A stretch of DNA of 64,000 nt from Dokdonella sp. (GTDB lineage Bacteria > Pseudomonadota > Gammaproteobacteria > Xanthomonadales > Rhodanobacteraceae): NCBI GenBank assembly GCA_019634795.1, contig JAHCAR010000012.1, forward strand, positions 48,421-112,420, in the 5' to 3' direction. Within the stretch, counting starts at the first letter, position 1, and the number at the start of each line of letters is the position of its first letter. The notes below the pieces were generated by a model that was not told the DNA's origin, ran no database searches, and saw only the letters and a list, made by a program, of their open reading frames with translations. The translations under genes and the position numbers were made by a program. Below, piece by piece: positions 30,282-38,616 of the stretch.

Positions 30282-30357
30282 CGGGGTCAGGATCGAATGG
30301 CAGGAAGGCGCATTTTACCTGCTGCCGCGGAGCCTGTAACCGCGGCGTCGACGAGAC

Positions 30358-31566
30358 TCAGGGCAGCGCCTTGGCCCGGAACGGGAACATCTGCTGTGCA
30401 ACGAAGCCATCCGGCATGTAGTCGCCGACGACGCCATAGCGGTTCGGAAGCTTGCGGTCGGCCTTCACGGCGGTGCCAAAAAGGTAGTCGAGGAACGCGT
30501 AATGCGCCGCGTAGTTGCGGTCGATCGCCTCGTCATCGGAGGCGTGGTGCCAGTGATGGAAGTCCGGTGTCACGATCAGGTACCTGAGCGGTCCCCAGGG
30601 CACGCCGACATTGGCATGGTTGAGCACGGCCTGGAAGCCGACGATCAGGATGTAGGCGTTGACCACCGATTCGCGGAAGCCGAGCACGAACAGCGGGGCG
30701 ACCACCAGCACGCGGGTGACGATCACCTCGAGGATGTGCTGGCGCGATCCGGCCAGCCAATCCATTGTTTTCGTGCTGTGGTGCACCGAGTGGAATTTCC
30801 AGAGGAACGGAACCTCGTGGTAGGCGCGATGGGTCCAGTACTGGGCCAGATCGGCGACCAGGATGCACAGCAGCAGCTGCGGCACGAACCAGATGCGCTG
30901 CACGGCGAGCTGGAAATCGTGCTGGACCATCCAGCCGAAGCCGTGGTGGATGACGAAGTTGACCGTGAGCAGGATCAGCCCGACGAGGAAATGGTTGACC
31001 GCGAAATGCTTGAGGTCGGTTTGCCACTCGAGACGAAACACCGGCTGATCCTTGCGCAGCGGCAGCAGCTTCTCGATGGCGACGAAAATCAGGGTCGATC
31101 CGAGCAGGTCGAGGATGAACCAGTCGAGGCCGATGTACGGGGTATTGTCCGGAAAGTCGCCGACCGGCACGCGCGAACCGCCGAGGGCGACGGCGATGAC
31201 GACGAGGGCGAACGCGACCAGGTTGAGCCGGCGGCGCACGCCGAGCACGAGGTTGGCCAGCGAGATGGCGCCGGCGACGAGCAGGGCGATGAACATGGCC
31301 TGGCGCAGAACATCGACCGAATACTGGTGGCGCAGCTCGGGCGTGGTCAGGTATTCGGGAAAGTGAAACGCGATGACGCCGAGCAGGCAGAGGAAACCCA
31401 GGCCCAGCGCGATGATCGTTGCAATCAGGCCGCGGCCGAAGCGCAGCGCGCCACTGGCACCGAGCAGACTGGCGGTCTCGTCGACCGTGGCGCGGACGAT
31501 GCTCGCCGACTTGCGCGGCGGGCTTCCATCGGAATAGGGGGTCCTGCTGACTGAAGGAGCGGTCAT
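30358..31566 (-). CDS. Sterol desaturase/fatty acid hydroxylase family membrane protein
   Basis: The 402-residue integral membrane protein has several helices and the three conserved histidine motifs of the superfamily: HRAYH, HSVHHSTK and HHWHH. These should hold a diiron centre that hydroxylates or desaturates a lipid substrate using O2. An N-terminal extension of about 150 residues with additional helices precedes the core. The gene is followed on the same strand by the 2OG oxygenase and the AraC regulator. The lipid substrate is not evident. Confidence 0.9.
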   Translation of the reverse strand: MTAPSVSRTPYSDGSPPRKSASIVRATVDETASLLGASGALRFGRGLIATIIALGLGFLCLLGVIAFHFPEYLTTPELRHQYSVDVLRQAMFIALLVAGAISLANLVLGVRRRLNLVAFALVVIAVALGGSRVPVGDFPDNTPYIGLDWFILDLLGSTLIFVAIEKLLPLRKDQPVFRLEWQTDLKHFAVNHFLVGLILLTVNFVIHHGFGWMVQHDFQLAVQRIWFVPQLLLCILVADLAQYWTHRAYHEVPFLWKFHSVHHSTKTMDWLAGSRQHILEVIVTRVLVVAPLFVLGFRESVVNAYILIVGFQAVLNHANVGVPWGPLRYLIVTPDFHHWHHASDDEAIDRNYAAHYAFLDYLFGTAVKADRKLPNRYGVVGDYMPDGFVAQQMFPFRAKALP

Positions 31567-31739
31567 GGCGCCTCACTTTTGGCCAACGGCACGGTGCGGC
31601 CGGGGAGCGGCCGCATTCTATACGTACTGGTGACCGGGGACGCGCATTTCCCGGGCCTGTGCCAGCGCCTTGCGCCCCTGTTCGATGTTGCACTACGCTG
31701 CAGCGCTCGCGCGGCGCAACTCACCAGGGGAATTTCGGG

Positions 31740-33056
31740 ATGATGCAGGCACTCGGCCACATCGCGTTTGGGCTGTTCGGTCTTGCCGTGCTGATTTCGA
31801 TCGCGACGCTGTTTTCGGCAAACCGCCGCGCGATCAGCTGGAAGCTGGTCGGAACCGGCGTGCTGCTGCAGATCGTGTTCGCCGCCCTCGTGCTCAAGGT
31901 GCCGCTCGGCCGCGAGACCTTCAACGGAATCGCCACCGGCTTCGTCAAGCTTCTCGACTACGTGCGCGCCGGTTCGGATTTCATCTTCGGCGGCTTCATG
32001 GACACTTCGAAGTTCGGCTTCGTGTTCGCCATCCAGGTGCTGCCGACCATCATCTTCTTCGCCGCCCTGACCGGCGTGCTCTACCACCTCGGCATCATGC
32101 AGATGATCGTCAAGGGCATGGCCTGGGTCATCACCAAGGTCATGAACGTGTCGGGTGCCGAGACGACCTCGGTCTGTGCCAGCGTCTTCATCGGCCAGAC
32201 CGAGGCGCCGCTGACGATCAAGCCCTACATCGAGCGCATGACCCAGTCGGAACTGATGACCGTGATGATCGGCGGCATGGCTCATATCGCCGGCTCGGTC
32301 ATGGCCGCCTACGTCGGCCTGCTCGGCGGTGACGACGAAGGCCAGCGCATCTTCTTCGCCACGCATCTGTTGACCGCAAGCATCATGGCCGCGCCGGCGA
32401 CGCTGATGCTGGCCAAGATCCTGATGCCCGAGACCGAGGAACCGCTGACCCGTGGCCAGGTCAAGCTCGAGGTCGAGAAGACCACGGCCAACGTGATCGA
32501 CGCGGCCGCCACCGGCGCCGCCGACGGCCTGCGCCTCGCCCTCAACGTCGGCGCCATGCTGCTCGCCTTCATCGCCCTGATCGCCCTGATCAATGCACCG
32601 TTCCAGTGGCTCGGCGCGCATGCCTGGGGTGCCGATCCATCGTCGTCCCTGAACGGCTGGCTCGCGGTGCAGTTCGGCCACCCGGTCGAACTGTCGCTGC
32701 AGACCCTGTTCGGCTGGATCCTCGCCCCGATCGCCTGGATCATCGGCGTGCCGTGGCAGGACGCGACCCTGGTCGGCAGCTTCATCGGCCAGAAGGTCGT
32801 GGTCAACGAATTCGTCGCCTACGTCGACATGGCCAAGCATATCGACCAGATGACCGAGCACAGTCGTCTGATCGCGACCTATGCGCTGTGCGGCTTCGCC
32901 AACTTCTCCTCGATCGCGATCCAGATTGGCGGCATCGGCGGCCTCGCCCCGAGCCGCCGCCCGGACCTTGCCCGGCTCGGCCTCAAGGCCGTCCTCGGCG
33001 GCTCGCTGGCGACCTTCATGACGGCGACGATCGCGGGGGTGTTGAGCTTGCTATAG
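31740..33056 (+). CDS. NupC-type concentrative nucleoside transporter
   Basis: The 438-residue protein has the concentrative nucleoside transporter fold: about ten helices, the gate region with ATGFVKLLDYVRAGSDFIFGG, and the motifs GQTEAPLTIKPY, TSVCASVFIGQ and LCGFANFSSIAIQIGG. Transporters of this family import nucleosides with Na+ or H+. The start is ATG at 31740 (or 31743), preceded by AGGGGAA. No nucleoside-catabolic gene is adjacent, so its partners lie elsewhere. Confidence 0.93.
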   Translation: MMQALGHIAFGLFGLAVLISIATLFSANRRAISWKLVGTGVLLQIVFAALVLKVPLGRETFNGIATGFVKLLDYVRAGSDFIFGGFMDTSKFGFVFAIQVLPTIIFFAALTGVLYHLGIMQMIVKGMAWVITKVMNVSGAETTSVCASVFIGQTEAPLTIKPYIERMTQSELMTVMIGGMAHIAGSVMAAYVGLLGGDDEGQRIFFATHLLTASIMAAPATLMLAKILMPETEEPLTRGQVKLEVEKTTANVIDAAATGAADGLRLALNVGAMLLAFIALIALINAPFQWLGAHAWGADPSSSLNGWLAVQFGHPVELSLQTLFGWILAPIAWIIGVPWQDATLVGSFIGQKVVVNEFVAYVDMAKHIDQMTEHSRLIATYALCGFANFSSIAIQIGGIGGLAPSRRPDLARLGLKAVLGGSLATFMTATIAGVLSLL

Positions 33057-33110
33057 ACTCGCGCCTGCGCGACCGAAGCGATCGGTCATCAGACCCAGCG
33101 AGTGACTCAA

Positions 33111-35747
33111 ATGGACCTGAATCGTTTCGTTGTGCCCATCGCCGCGGCGGCGCTGCTCGCCGTCTCCTCGGCCCTTGCCCAGAATGTTTCCTGGCGCACC
33201 CCAGTGACTGTCGATGTTCCATCCGGCTCGGGTATCCGCCTGGCCGACACGGCGCGCGATGAACCGGGATCCGCCATCTCCGTGGCCATGGTCCTGCTCG
33301 AGGGCGAAGGCGGGGAAGACTACCTCTACCGGGCTGTCGCGACCGATCCGGGCACGGGCGAGGTGCTATGGTCGGTCGATCTCGGCGCGGACTGTGCAAC
33401 CTGGGACGCGACCTACAGTCTCGTCGTTCCGTTGCCGGGTGGCGACAGTATCGTCGCCGCCCAGGCCGTCGAGTCGCAAATCCAGGGCCTGGGCAGCACC
33501 TGCATTCGACGCCTGAGCGGGACCAATGGTTCTGTCGTCTGGTCGCGCACACTGGAGTCTGCCAACTCGCTGCTCTACATCAATGATCTCGCGCCCGACA
33601 CCGAGGGTCGATTGGTCGGGGGTGGGCGAAAGGGCGCCAACGCCTACGCAATCGGGCTGGATGCACAGACCGGCAACACGCTCTGGGAGCGCGAGATTCC
33701 CCCGACCGCTGGCTACTATGCGCCAAGGATCGTTGCCTCCGTTGCCGGGCCCGGCGATATTGCCGTGCTGCAGCTGTACGAGGTGGGGGCTGGCGAGCCG
33801 GGCCAGCGGCTGCTGGGAGTCAGCGCGGGCAGCGGAACTGAACGCTGGAGCCAGTCGCGTTGCGCCAGTGGCTCGATGGCCTACCGCCCGTCATCGAGTG
33901 AGACGAGATTTCGTCTCCTCGCCGATGCCAGCTTCGAGTTCGTGAGCGATTGCTTGAGCGGATCGGTCCGGCGGGTCGAGCTTGGACGCATCAACGCGCT
34001 GACCGGCGCGCCCGTCTGGCAACGCGTACTGCAGCAGTCCGGCCTTGGCCGCGCCGTGATCGACTCCGGCGGCAACCTGCTTCTAGACGGCACGCTGCTG
34101 ATCGACTCGAATGAAGTCGGTATCGCACGCCTCGATCCGGCGTCGGGTAGCCTGCAATGGTCACTACCGAGACCGTCGGAGACAAACGGCATTCCGCCCT
34201 ATGTCACGCACGTCCTGGTGGCGACCGAGACGCATGTGCATGTGCTCGAATTGAGCGTCGACGTTTCCAGCTTTGTTCGCTCGGCGGCCCTTGCAACCTA
34301 TTCGGCGACGACTGGCGCGTTTCTCGGGCGGTTCGACGTGGATCTCGGCGGCAACGGGGGCGTCTTCAAGAACTTCGTCGGCATGCGTGCAAGAAGTTCC
34401 GGCGAGCTTGTGATCACCGCATTGAGAGCGCAAAGCGTGAACGCGGGAGCGAGCCTGTTCGAGACGCGATTGAATGTTTCGACGCAGGCATCCTTGTGGT
34501 CGCAGACGCACTCACTGATGGCACCGCGGGCGTTCATCCCGCCAGCTGCCGATCATTCGATCCATCAGATGGCCTGGAGCCCGGTGAGCGAGCCCGGACT
34601 TGTGATCGGTGGTAGCGGGGTCAATCAGTCCGGTTATTCCTATCCGCGCGCGGCGAAAGTTAGTGCGCTGGATGGCCGCCTGCTCTGGCGCTGGCAGCCC
34701 GATCATGGCGTTCGCGGATTCGTATCCGCGGTCCTCAGCGCCGGCGATGGACATGTCGTCGTGGCCGGATCGAACGGCTGGGACGATCCGAGCCTCCTGC
34801 TGACCAAGCTCGACGGCGCCGATGGACATCCGATCTGGACATCTTCGCCGGTCGAGTCTCGACCGGCGCTTGCCGCAGCGCTCGGCTCCGGTGACACGAT
34901 TCTGCTCCTGCTCAGAGATGACGAGGTCCAGCCCGTCAATGCGATCCGTGTCGCCAGGTATTCCGCTGCGAACGGCGTTCGACTCTGGAGCACGCCGGTG
35001 CCCGACGGCACCGAAGGCTGGGACGGAGAAGCCCGTGTCGCGGCCGGTCAGGATGGCTCGGTCTACACGCTCTCCGCCTACGGGGACGCAACGACGGGAG
35101 CGTTCGGACTGCAGGTCGCCCGCTTCAGTAACGATGACGGCACGATGCTCTGGCTGCGCCGGCTACCGGGCAGCGACAATTCGGGAACCGTTGCCCTCGT
35201 GCCTCTCGCCAACGGAGACGTCATCGCGGCCGACCATGGGATCGCGTGGAGGGTTGGTGGCGGCAACGGGATGGTTCTTTGGCAACGATCGCTGGTCGGC
35301 TGGACTTGGACCATGAGCCTCGATGCGCAGGGACGCCTCTACGCCGGCGGTCAGCAGAATGGGCAAGGAACCATCTGGCGTCTCGATCCCACCAACGGCA
35401 CAGTGGCTTCGACGACGGCGCTGCCGGTCTCCAACGCGCTCGGCCATTCCGAATTGGTTTCGAGACTTGGTCTCGCCAGCGACGGCAACATTCTTGCCGC
35501 AGCGGGTGATGGCTACGGGGGTGACGTGCTGGCCAAGCTGTCGCCGACGGGCACCTTGCTCTGGCGAGTGCCGATGGCTGCCCCCGGAATATCCACGGGT
35601 AGCTCGCGCTATCCTGTGGCCCTGCTCGAAGCACCAGACCGCAACCTGTTCGTCGGCGGGCTTGGAAACGACTGGCTGGCGACCTGGACCGTGAGCCGAG
35701 TGACCGGGAGCTTCGCCGACGGCATCTTCGCGACGGGCTTCGACTGA
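33111..35747 (+). CDS. Secreted PQQ-like beta-propeller protein with C-terminal ATGFD tag
   Basis: The 878-residue protein has a signal peptide (VPIAAAALLAVSSALAQ). Many PQQ/pyrrolo-quinoline-quinone-like propeller blades follow, visible as repeated G-x-x-L-W segments (for example TGEVLWSVD, NGSVVWSRT, TGNTLWERE, DGRLLWRWQ, NGVRLWSTP). It ends GSFADGIFATGFD at the stop, the shared signature. No catalytic motif was found, so a binding or structural role is as likely as a dehydrogenase role. A GTG at 33102 is an alternative start three codons upstream. Its 3' end is overlapped on the other strand by the next gene. Confidence 0.82.
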   Translation: MDLNRFVVPIAAAALLAVSSALAQNVSWRTPVTVDVPSGSGIRLADTARDEPGSAISVAMVLLEGEGGEDYLYRAVATDPGTGEVLWSVDLGADCATWDATYSLVVPLPGGDSIVAAQAVESQIQGLGSTCIRRLSGTNGSVVWSRTLESANSLLYINDLAPDTEGRLVGGGRKGANAYAIGLDAQTGNTLWEREIPPTAGYYAPRIVASVAGPGDIAVLQLYEVGAGEPGQRLLGVSAGSGTERWSQSRCASGSMAYRPSSSETRFRLLADASFEFVSDCLSGSVRRVELGRINALTGAPVWQRVLQQSGLGRAVIDSGGNLLLDGTLLIDSNEVGIARLDPASGSLQWSLPRPSETNGIPPYVTHVLVATETHVHVLELSVDVSSFVRSAALATYSATTGAFLGRFDVDLGGNGGVFKNFVGMRARSSGELVITALRAQSVNAGASLFETRLNVSTQASLWSQTHSLMAPRAFIPPAADHSIHQMAWSPVSEPGLVIGGSGVNQSGYSYPRAAKVSALDGRLLWRWQPDHGVRGFVSAVLSAGDGHVVVAGSNGWDDPSLLLTKLDGADGHPIWTSSPVESRPALAAALGSGDTILLLLRDDEVQPVNAIRVARYSAANGVRLWSTPVPDGTEGWDGEARVAAGQDGSVYTLSAYGDATTGAFGLQVARFSNDDGTMLWLRRLPGSDNSGTVALVPLANGDVIAADHGIAWRVGGGNGMVLWQRSLVGWTWTMSLDAQGRLYAGGQQNGQGTIWRLDPTNGTVASTTALPVSNALGHSELVSRLGLASDGNILAAAGDGYGGDVLAKLSPTGTLLWRVPMAAPGISTGSSRYPVALLEAPDRNLFVGGLGNDWLATWTVSRVTGSFADGIFATGFD

Positions 35748-37471
35748 CCGGGTCGTCGAGGCTGGCCGGTATCCGATTCTTCGAAACCATCGTGGAAGAG
35801 TGCGTCCCGCGCGATGTATACGGACATGGTGGCGATGTCACTGGCGCCGGCTGAATCGGTTACGCGTACACCGACTTGGATAGCGATCGGCTCCGGGCCG
35901 CTGACGTCGTAGTGGCGTGTCGCCGTAGGGGCGCTGCCATCGTCGAATTCGCCATCGCCGTCGAGGTCCCAAGCAAAAGTCAGTGCACCCAGTTCGGGGT
36001 CGATGCTGTTGGCCGCAGTGAATGCGATCGTGCGTGGCGGACCATCGGCCTGGCTGCCTTCGGAAAGTACGATGGCCGCCGACGGGGCGAGGTTGCGATG
36101 GCCTGTATCGGCATCCCAGGAAATCCGCACGATGCGGCCGTTGTTGATGTCGACGTAGAACAGGTCGTCGCCGGGACCGGTGGTCAGGTCGACCACGGGC
36201 AGGTTGGACTGTCCGAACAGCTCGGCGCTGCTGTCGGCGACCGGATCGGGCCGGCCGTCGGCGTCGACGTCGCGAATGACCCAGATCCGGTTGAACGTGT
36301 AGTCGGCGAAGAACAGGGCATTGCGGTACTCGGTGGGATAGGCGCCGCCCTGGTAGAACGTGATGCCCGAGATCGCATTGCCGCTGGTGTGCTGGTAGGC
36401 GTAGAACGGCGGTGATACCGGCGTGCGCCCGCCGCTGTCGCTGCCGGCGTAGAGACTCGCGCACAGCGGCCGCTGCGTGTATTCGGCGACATGCCCGTGG
36501 TTCTCGAAGCACGGCCAGCCGAAATTGTGCAGCGTCGAGCCGCCGACAGGGTCGGGAATGATGTTGATCTCCTCCCAGGTGCGCCAGCCGACATCGCCGA
36601 TCCAGATTTCCGAGCTGCCGGGCCGCATCGTGAACCGATACGGATTGCGCAATCCATAGGCGAGGATGCGGCGCGCATTCGGCGAAGCACCGGGAACCAC
36701 GGCCAGCGGATTTCCGGGCGCGCCCTCGCCGGTTTCGGGATCGACCCGGGCGATCGTTCCGTTCAGCCAGACCTGGTCGGTGTAGAGATTCTCGACCTCG
36801 AGTCCCTGCGCACGCAATGCGCCGCCCTGGTCCGGCGGCGAGCGCTGGTCGGGCCAGTCCGGATTGCCGCGCTGGCCCCAGTCGCCGCCGAGATAGCTCG
36901 CGCCATCGCCACCGCCGACGTACAGGAAGCCGTCCGCACCGAAGCGGACCGTGCCGATCGAGTGGCTCGGGTACTGCTGGTACCAGTCCTCGATCAAGAC
37001 GTGTTCGTCGGTGGCCAGGTTGCCGGCCAGGGTCAGCCGCGAGAGCCGCCCGCTGATCACGCATCCGGCGAAGTCCGCGGTCGGGTTCGGACAGTTCGTG
37101 GCCGGCCAGCGCGGCGGCACGTCGCCGAACAGGCCACCGTTGAACGAGTACAGCACGTACAGATACGGGCGTTCGGGAAAGCGCGGATCGAGGGCGAGGC
37201 CGAGCAGGCCGCGATCCTGGTACTGGTGGACGACTTCAGCGAGGTTGGCGACCTGTTCGGGCGCCGTGTCGAGCAGGTTGCGGTACATCCAGACGCGGCC
37301 CGACTTCTCGGCGACGAACACGCGCCCGTCGTGGGCGAAGCGGACCTGGGTGGGCTGGTCGCGACCGATGATCGCTGCCGTGTGCCGGAAATTCGGCGTC
37401 GGCCACGATTGCGCGGCCGCGCCGGATGTTGCAAGCGCCGGCAGCAGGAACAGCCACGGGCGCCATTGCAT
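35609..37471 (-). CDS. Secreted PQQ-dependent sugar (sorbosone) dehydrogenase-like protein with run-on tail
   Basis: The protein of about 620 residues has a signal peptide (WLFLLPALATSGAAAQ), a glucose/sorbosone dehydrogenase propeller (about 30-450, with RGLLGLALDPRFPE, GLRNPYRFT and IGDVGWRTWEEIN) and a PKD-like domain (FAWDLDGDGEFDDG). The shared tag DALFHDGFEE lies at about residue 556, but the frame continues 55 more residues of Pro/Ser/Arg-rich sequence antisense to the neighbouring gene. It follows speE by 20 bp on the same strand. The ATG at 37471 was chosen because it opens the signal peptide. The tail looks like loss of the original stop. Confidence 0.8.
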   Translation of the reverse strand: MQWRPWLFLLPALATSGAAAQSWPTPNFRHTAAIIGRDQPTQVRFAHDGRVFVAEKSGRVWMYRNLLDTAPEQVANLAEVVHQYQDRGLLGLALDPRFPERPYLYVLYSFNGGLFGDVPPRWPATNCPNPTADFAGCVISGRLSRLTLAGNLATDEHVLIEDWYQQYPSHSIGTVRFGADGFLYVGGGDGASYLGGDWGQRGNPDWPDQRSPPDQGGALRAQGLEVENLYTDQVWLNGTIARVDPETGEGAPGNPLAVVPGASPNARRILAYGLRNPYRFTMRPGSSEIWIGDVGWRTWEEINIIPDPVGGSTLHNFGWPCFENHGHVAEYTQRPLCASLYAGSDSGGRTPVSPPFYAYQHTSGNAISGITFYQGGAYPTEYRNALFFADYTFNRIWVIRDVDADGRPDPVADSSAELFGQSNLPVVDLTTGPGDDLFYVDINNGRIVRISWDADTGHRNLAPSAAIVLSEGSQADGPPRTIAFTAANSIDPELGALTFAWDLDGDGEFDDGSAPTATRHYDVSGPEPIAIQVGVRVTDSAGASDIATMSVYIARDALFHDGFEESDTGQPRRPGQSKPVAKMPSAKLPVTRLTVQVASQSFPSPPTNRLRSGASSRATG

Positions 37472-37491
37472 GTCGGTGCGTCCCGTGGCGG

Positions 37492-38349
37492 CTACTCGCC
37501 GAGTTCCTCGCGCATGAACTCGGGCATCGACAGCGCCGCCTTGTGGATCTCGGCGTTGTAGTAGCGCGTGTCGAACTGCTTGGTCTGCGCGCCGCGCTCG
37601 CGGAAACCCGAGAGATCCGCGCCCTTGCGCGCCATCGTCGCGCTCCACCAGCCGGTCGGATAGCACGGTTGCGGGAAGGTCAACGTGCGCACGGCCTGGA
37701 AGCCGGCGGTACGCAGGGCCGAGCGCATCGACTTGATCAGGCCGAGATGGGCGAGCGGCGATTCGCTCTGCTGCACGAAAATGCCGCCGCTGCGCAGGGC
37801 CTTGAAGCAGCTCGAATAGAACGCGGCGTTGAACAGGCCCTCGGCCGGGCCGACCGGGTCGGTCGAATCGACGATCACTACATCGAGCGAATCCGGTTCG
37901 CAATCGGCCATGTACTTGATGCCGTCATCGAAGATCAGCTGCGCGCGCGGATCGCCGTTGGCTTCGCAGAGTTCGGGGAAATACTGCTCGGCCAGGCGCG
38001 TCACGCGTTCGTCGATCTCGACCTGGACGGCCGATTCGACGACTTCGTGGCGCAGCACCTCGCGCAGCGTGCCGCAGTCGCCGCCGCCGATGATGACGAC
38101 ACGCTTCGCGCGCGGATGGGTGAACAGGGCCGGATGCGACATCATCTCGTGATAGAAGAAGTTGTCGCGCGTGGTCAGCATCATGCAACCGTCGATGACC
38201 ATGAGCTTGCCCCAGTCGGTCGAATCGTAGATTTCGATGGACTGGAACGGCGTCTGCTCGGAATGCAGGCGTGCATGCGTGCGAAAGCCGATGGAGGAGC
38301 CCGAAGACTCGTGCGCTTCGGTGAACCAGCTCTGCTCTGACGTGGACAT
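37492..38349 (-). CDS. speE: Spermidine synthase
   Basis: The 285-residue protein has the spermidine synthase fold, with GGGDCGTLREVLRH (decarboxylated SAM site), the catalytic Asp motif VIVDSTDPVGPAEGLF and the QSESP loop. It transfers an aminopropyl group from decarboxylated S-adenosylmethionine to putrescine. It is divergent from arginine decarboxylase speA, which provides agmatine on the way to putrescine; no speD is in the window. The start codon at 38349 is preceded by GGAA. Confidence 0.95.
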   Translation of the reverse strand: MSTSEQSWFTEAHESSGSSIGFRTHARLHSEQTPFQSIEIYDSTDWGKLMVIDGCMMLTTRDNFFYHEMMSHPALFTHPRAKRVVIIGGGDCGTLREVLRHEVVESAVQVEIDERVTRLAEQYFPELCEANGDPRAQLIFDDGIKYMADCEPDSLDVVIVDSTDPVGPAEGLFNAAFYSSCFKALRSGGIFVQQSESPLAHLGLIKSMRSALRTAGFQAVRTLTFPQPCYPTGWWSATMARKGADLSGFRERGAQTKQFDTRYYNAEIHKAALSMPEFMREELGE

Positions 38350-38412
38350 AGGAACTTCCCTGGATGCAGTTGAATTGCCCGCCTGGCGGAGCCGGCGGGC
38401 GCATGGTCGGGA

Positions 38413-38517
38413 ATTGTAGCGGCAAGCGGCTAGCCCCGCGCGATCCGGGCCAAATTGCCGCGCCTATCCGTTCATCCGTGCGATCGTCACGCAGCGGCCG
38501 GGCCGCTTGGTTACAAT
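38413..38517. promoter_or_regulatory. Divergent speE/speA promoter region
   Basis: TACAAT -10-like boxes occur for speE (minus strand, complement of ATTGTA at 38413-38418) and for speA (plus strand, 38512-38517). The same TACAAT box recurs in front of argS. Clear -35 boxes at 17 bp were not found, so strength is uncertain. Confidence 0.45.
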
Positions 38518-38616
38518 GCGCGCCCCGATCGATCCCGCGGCGTGCGAGGCTTCCGATCGACGGGGTTACCGCGTCCAAGCCCGCCGCTGCGACGTCTCTG
38601 CCATCCGGAGGACATG

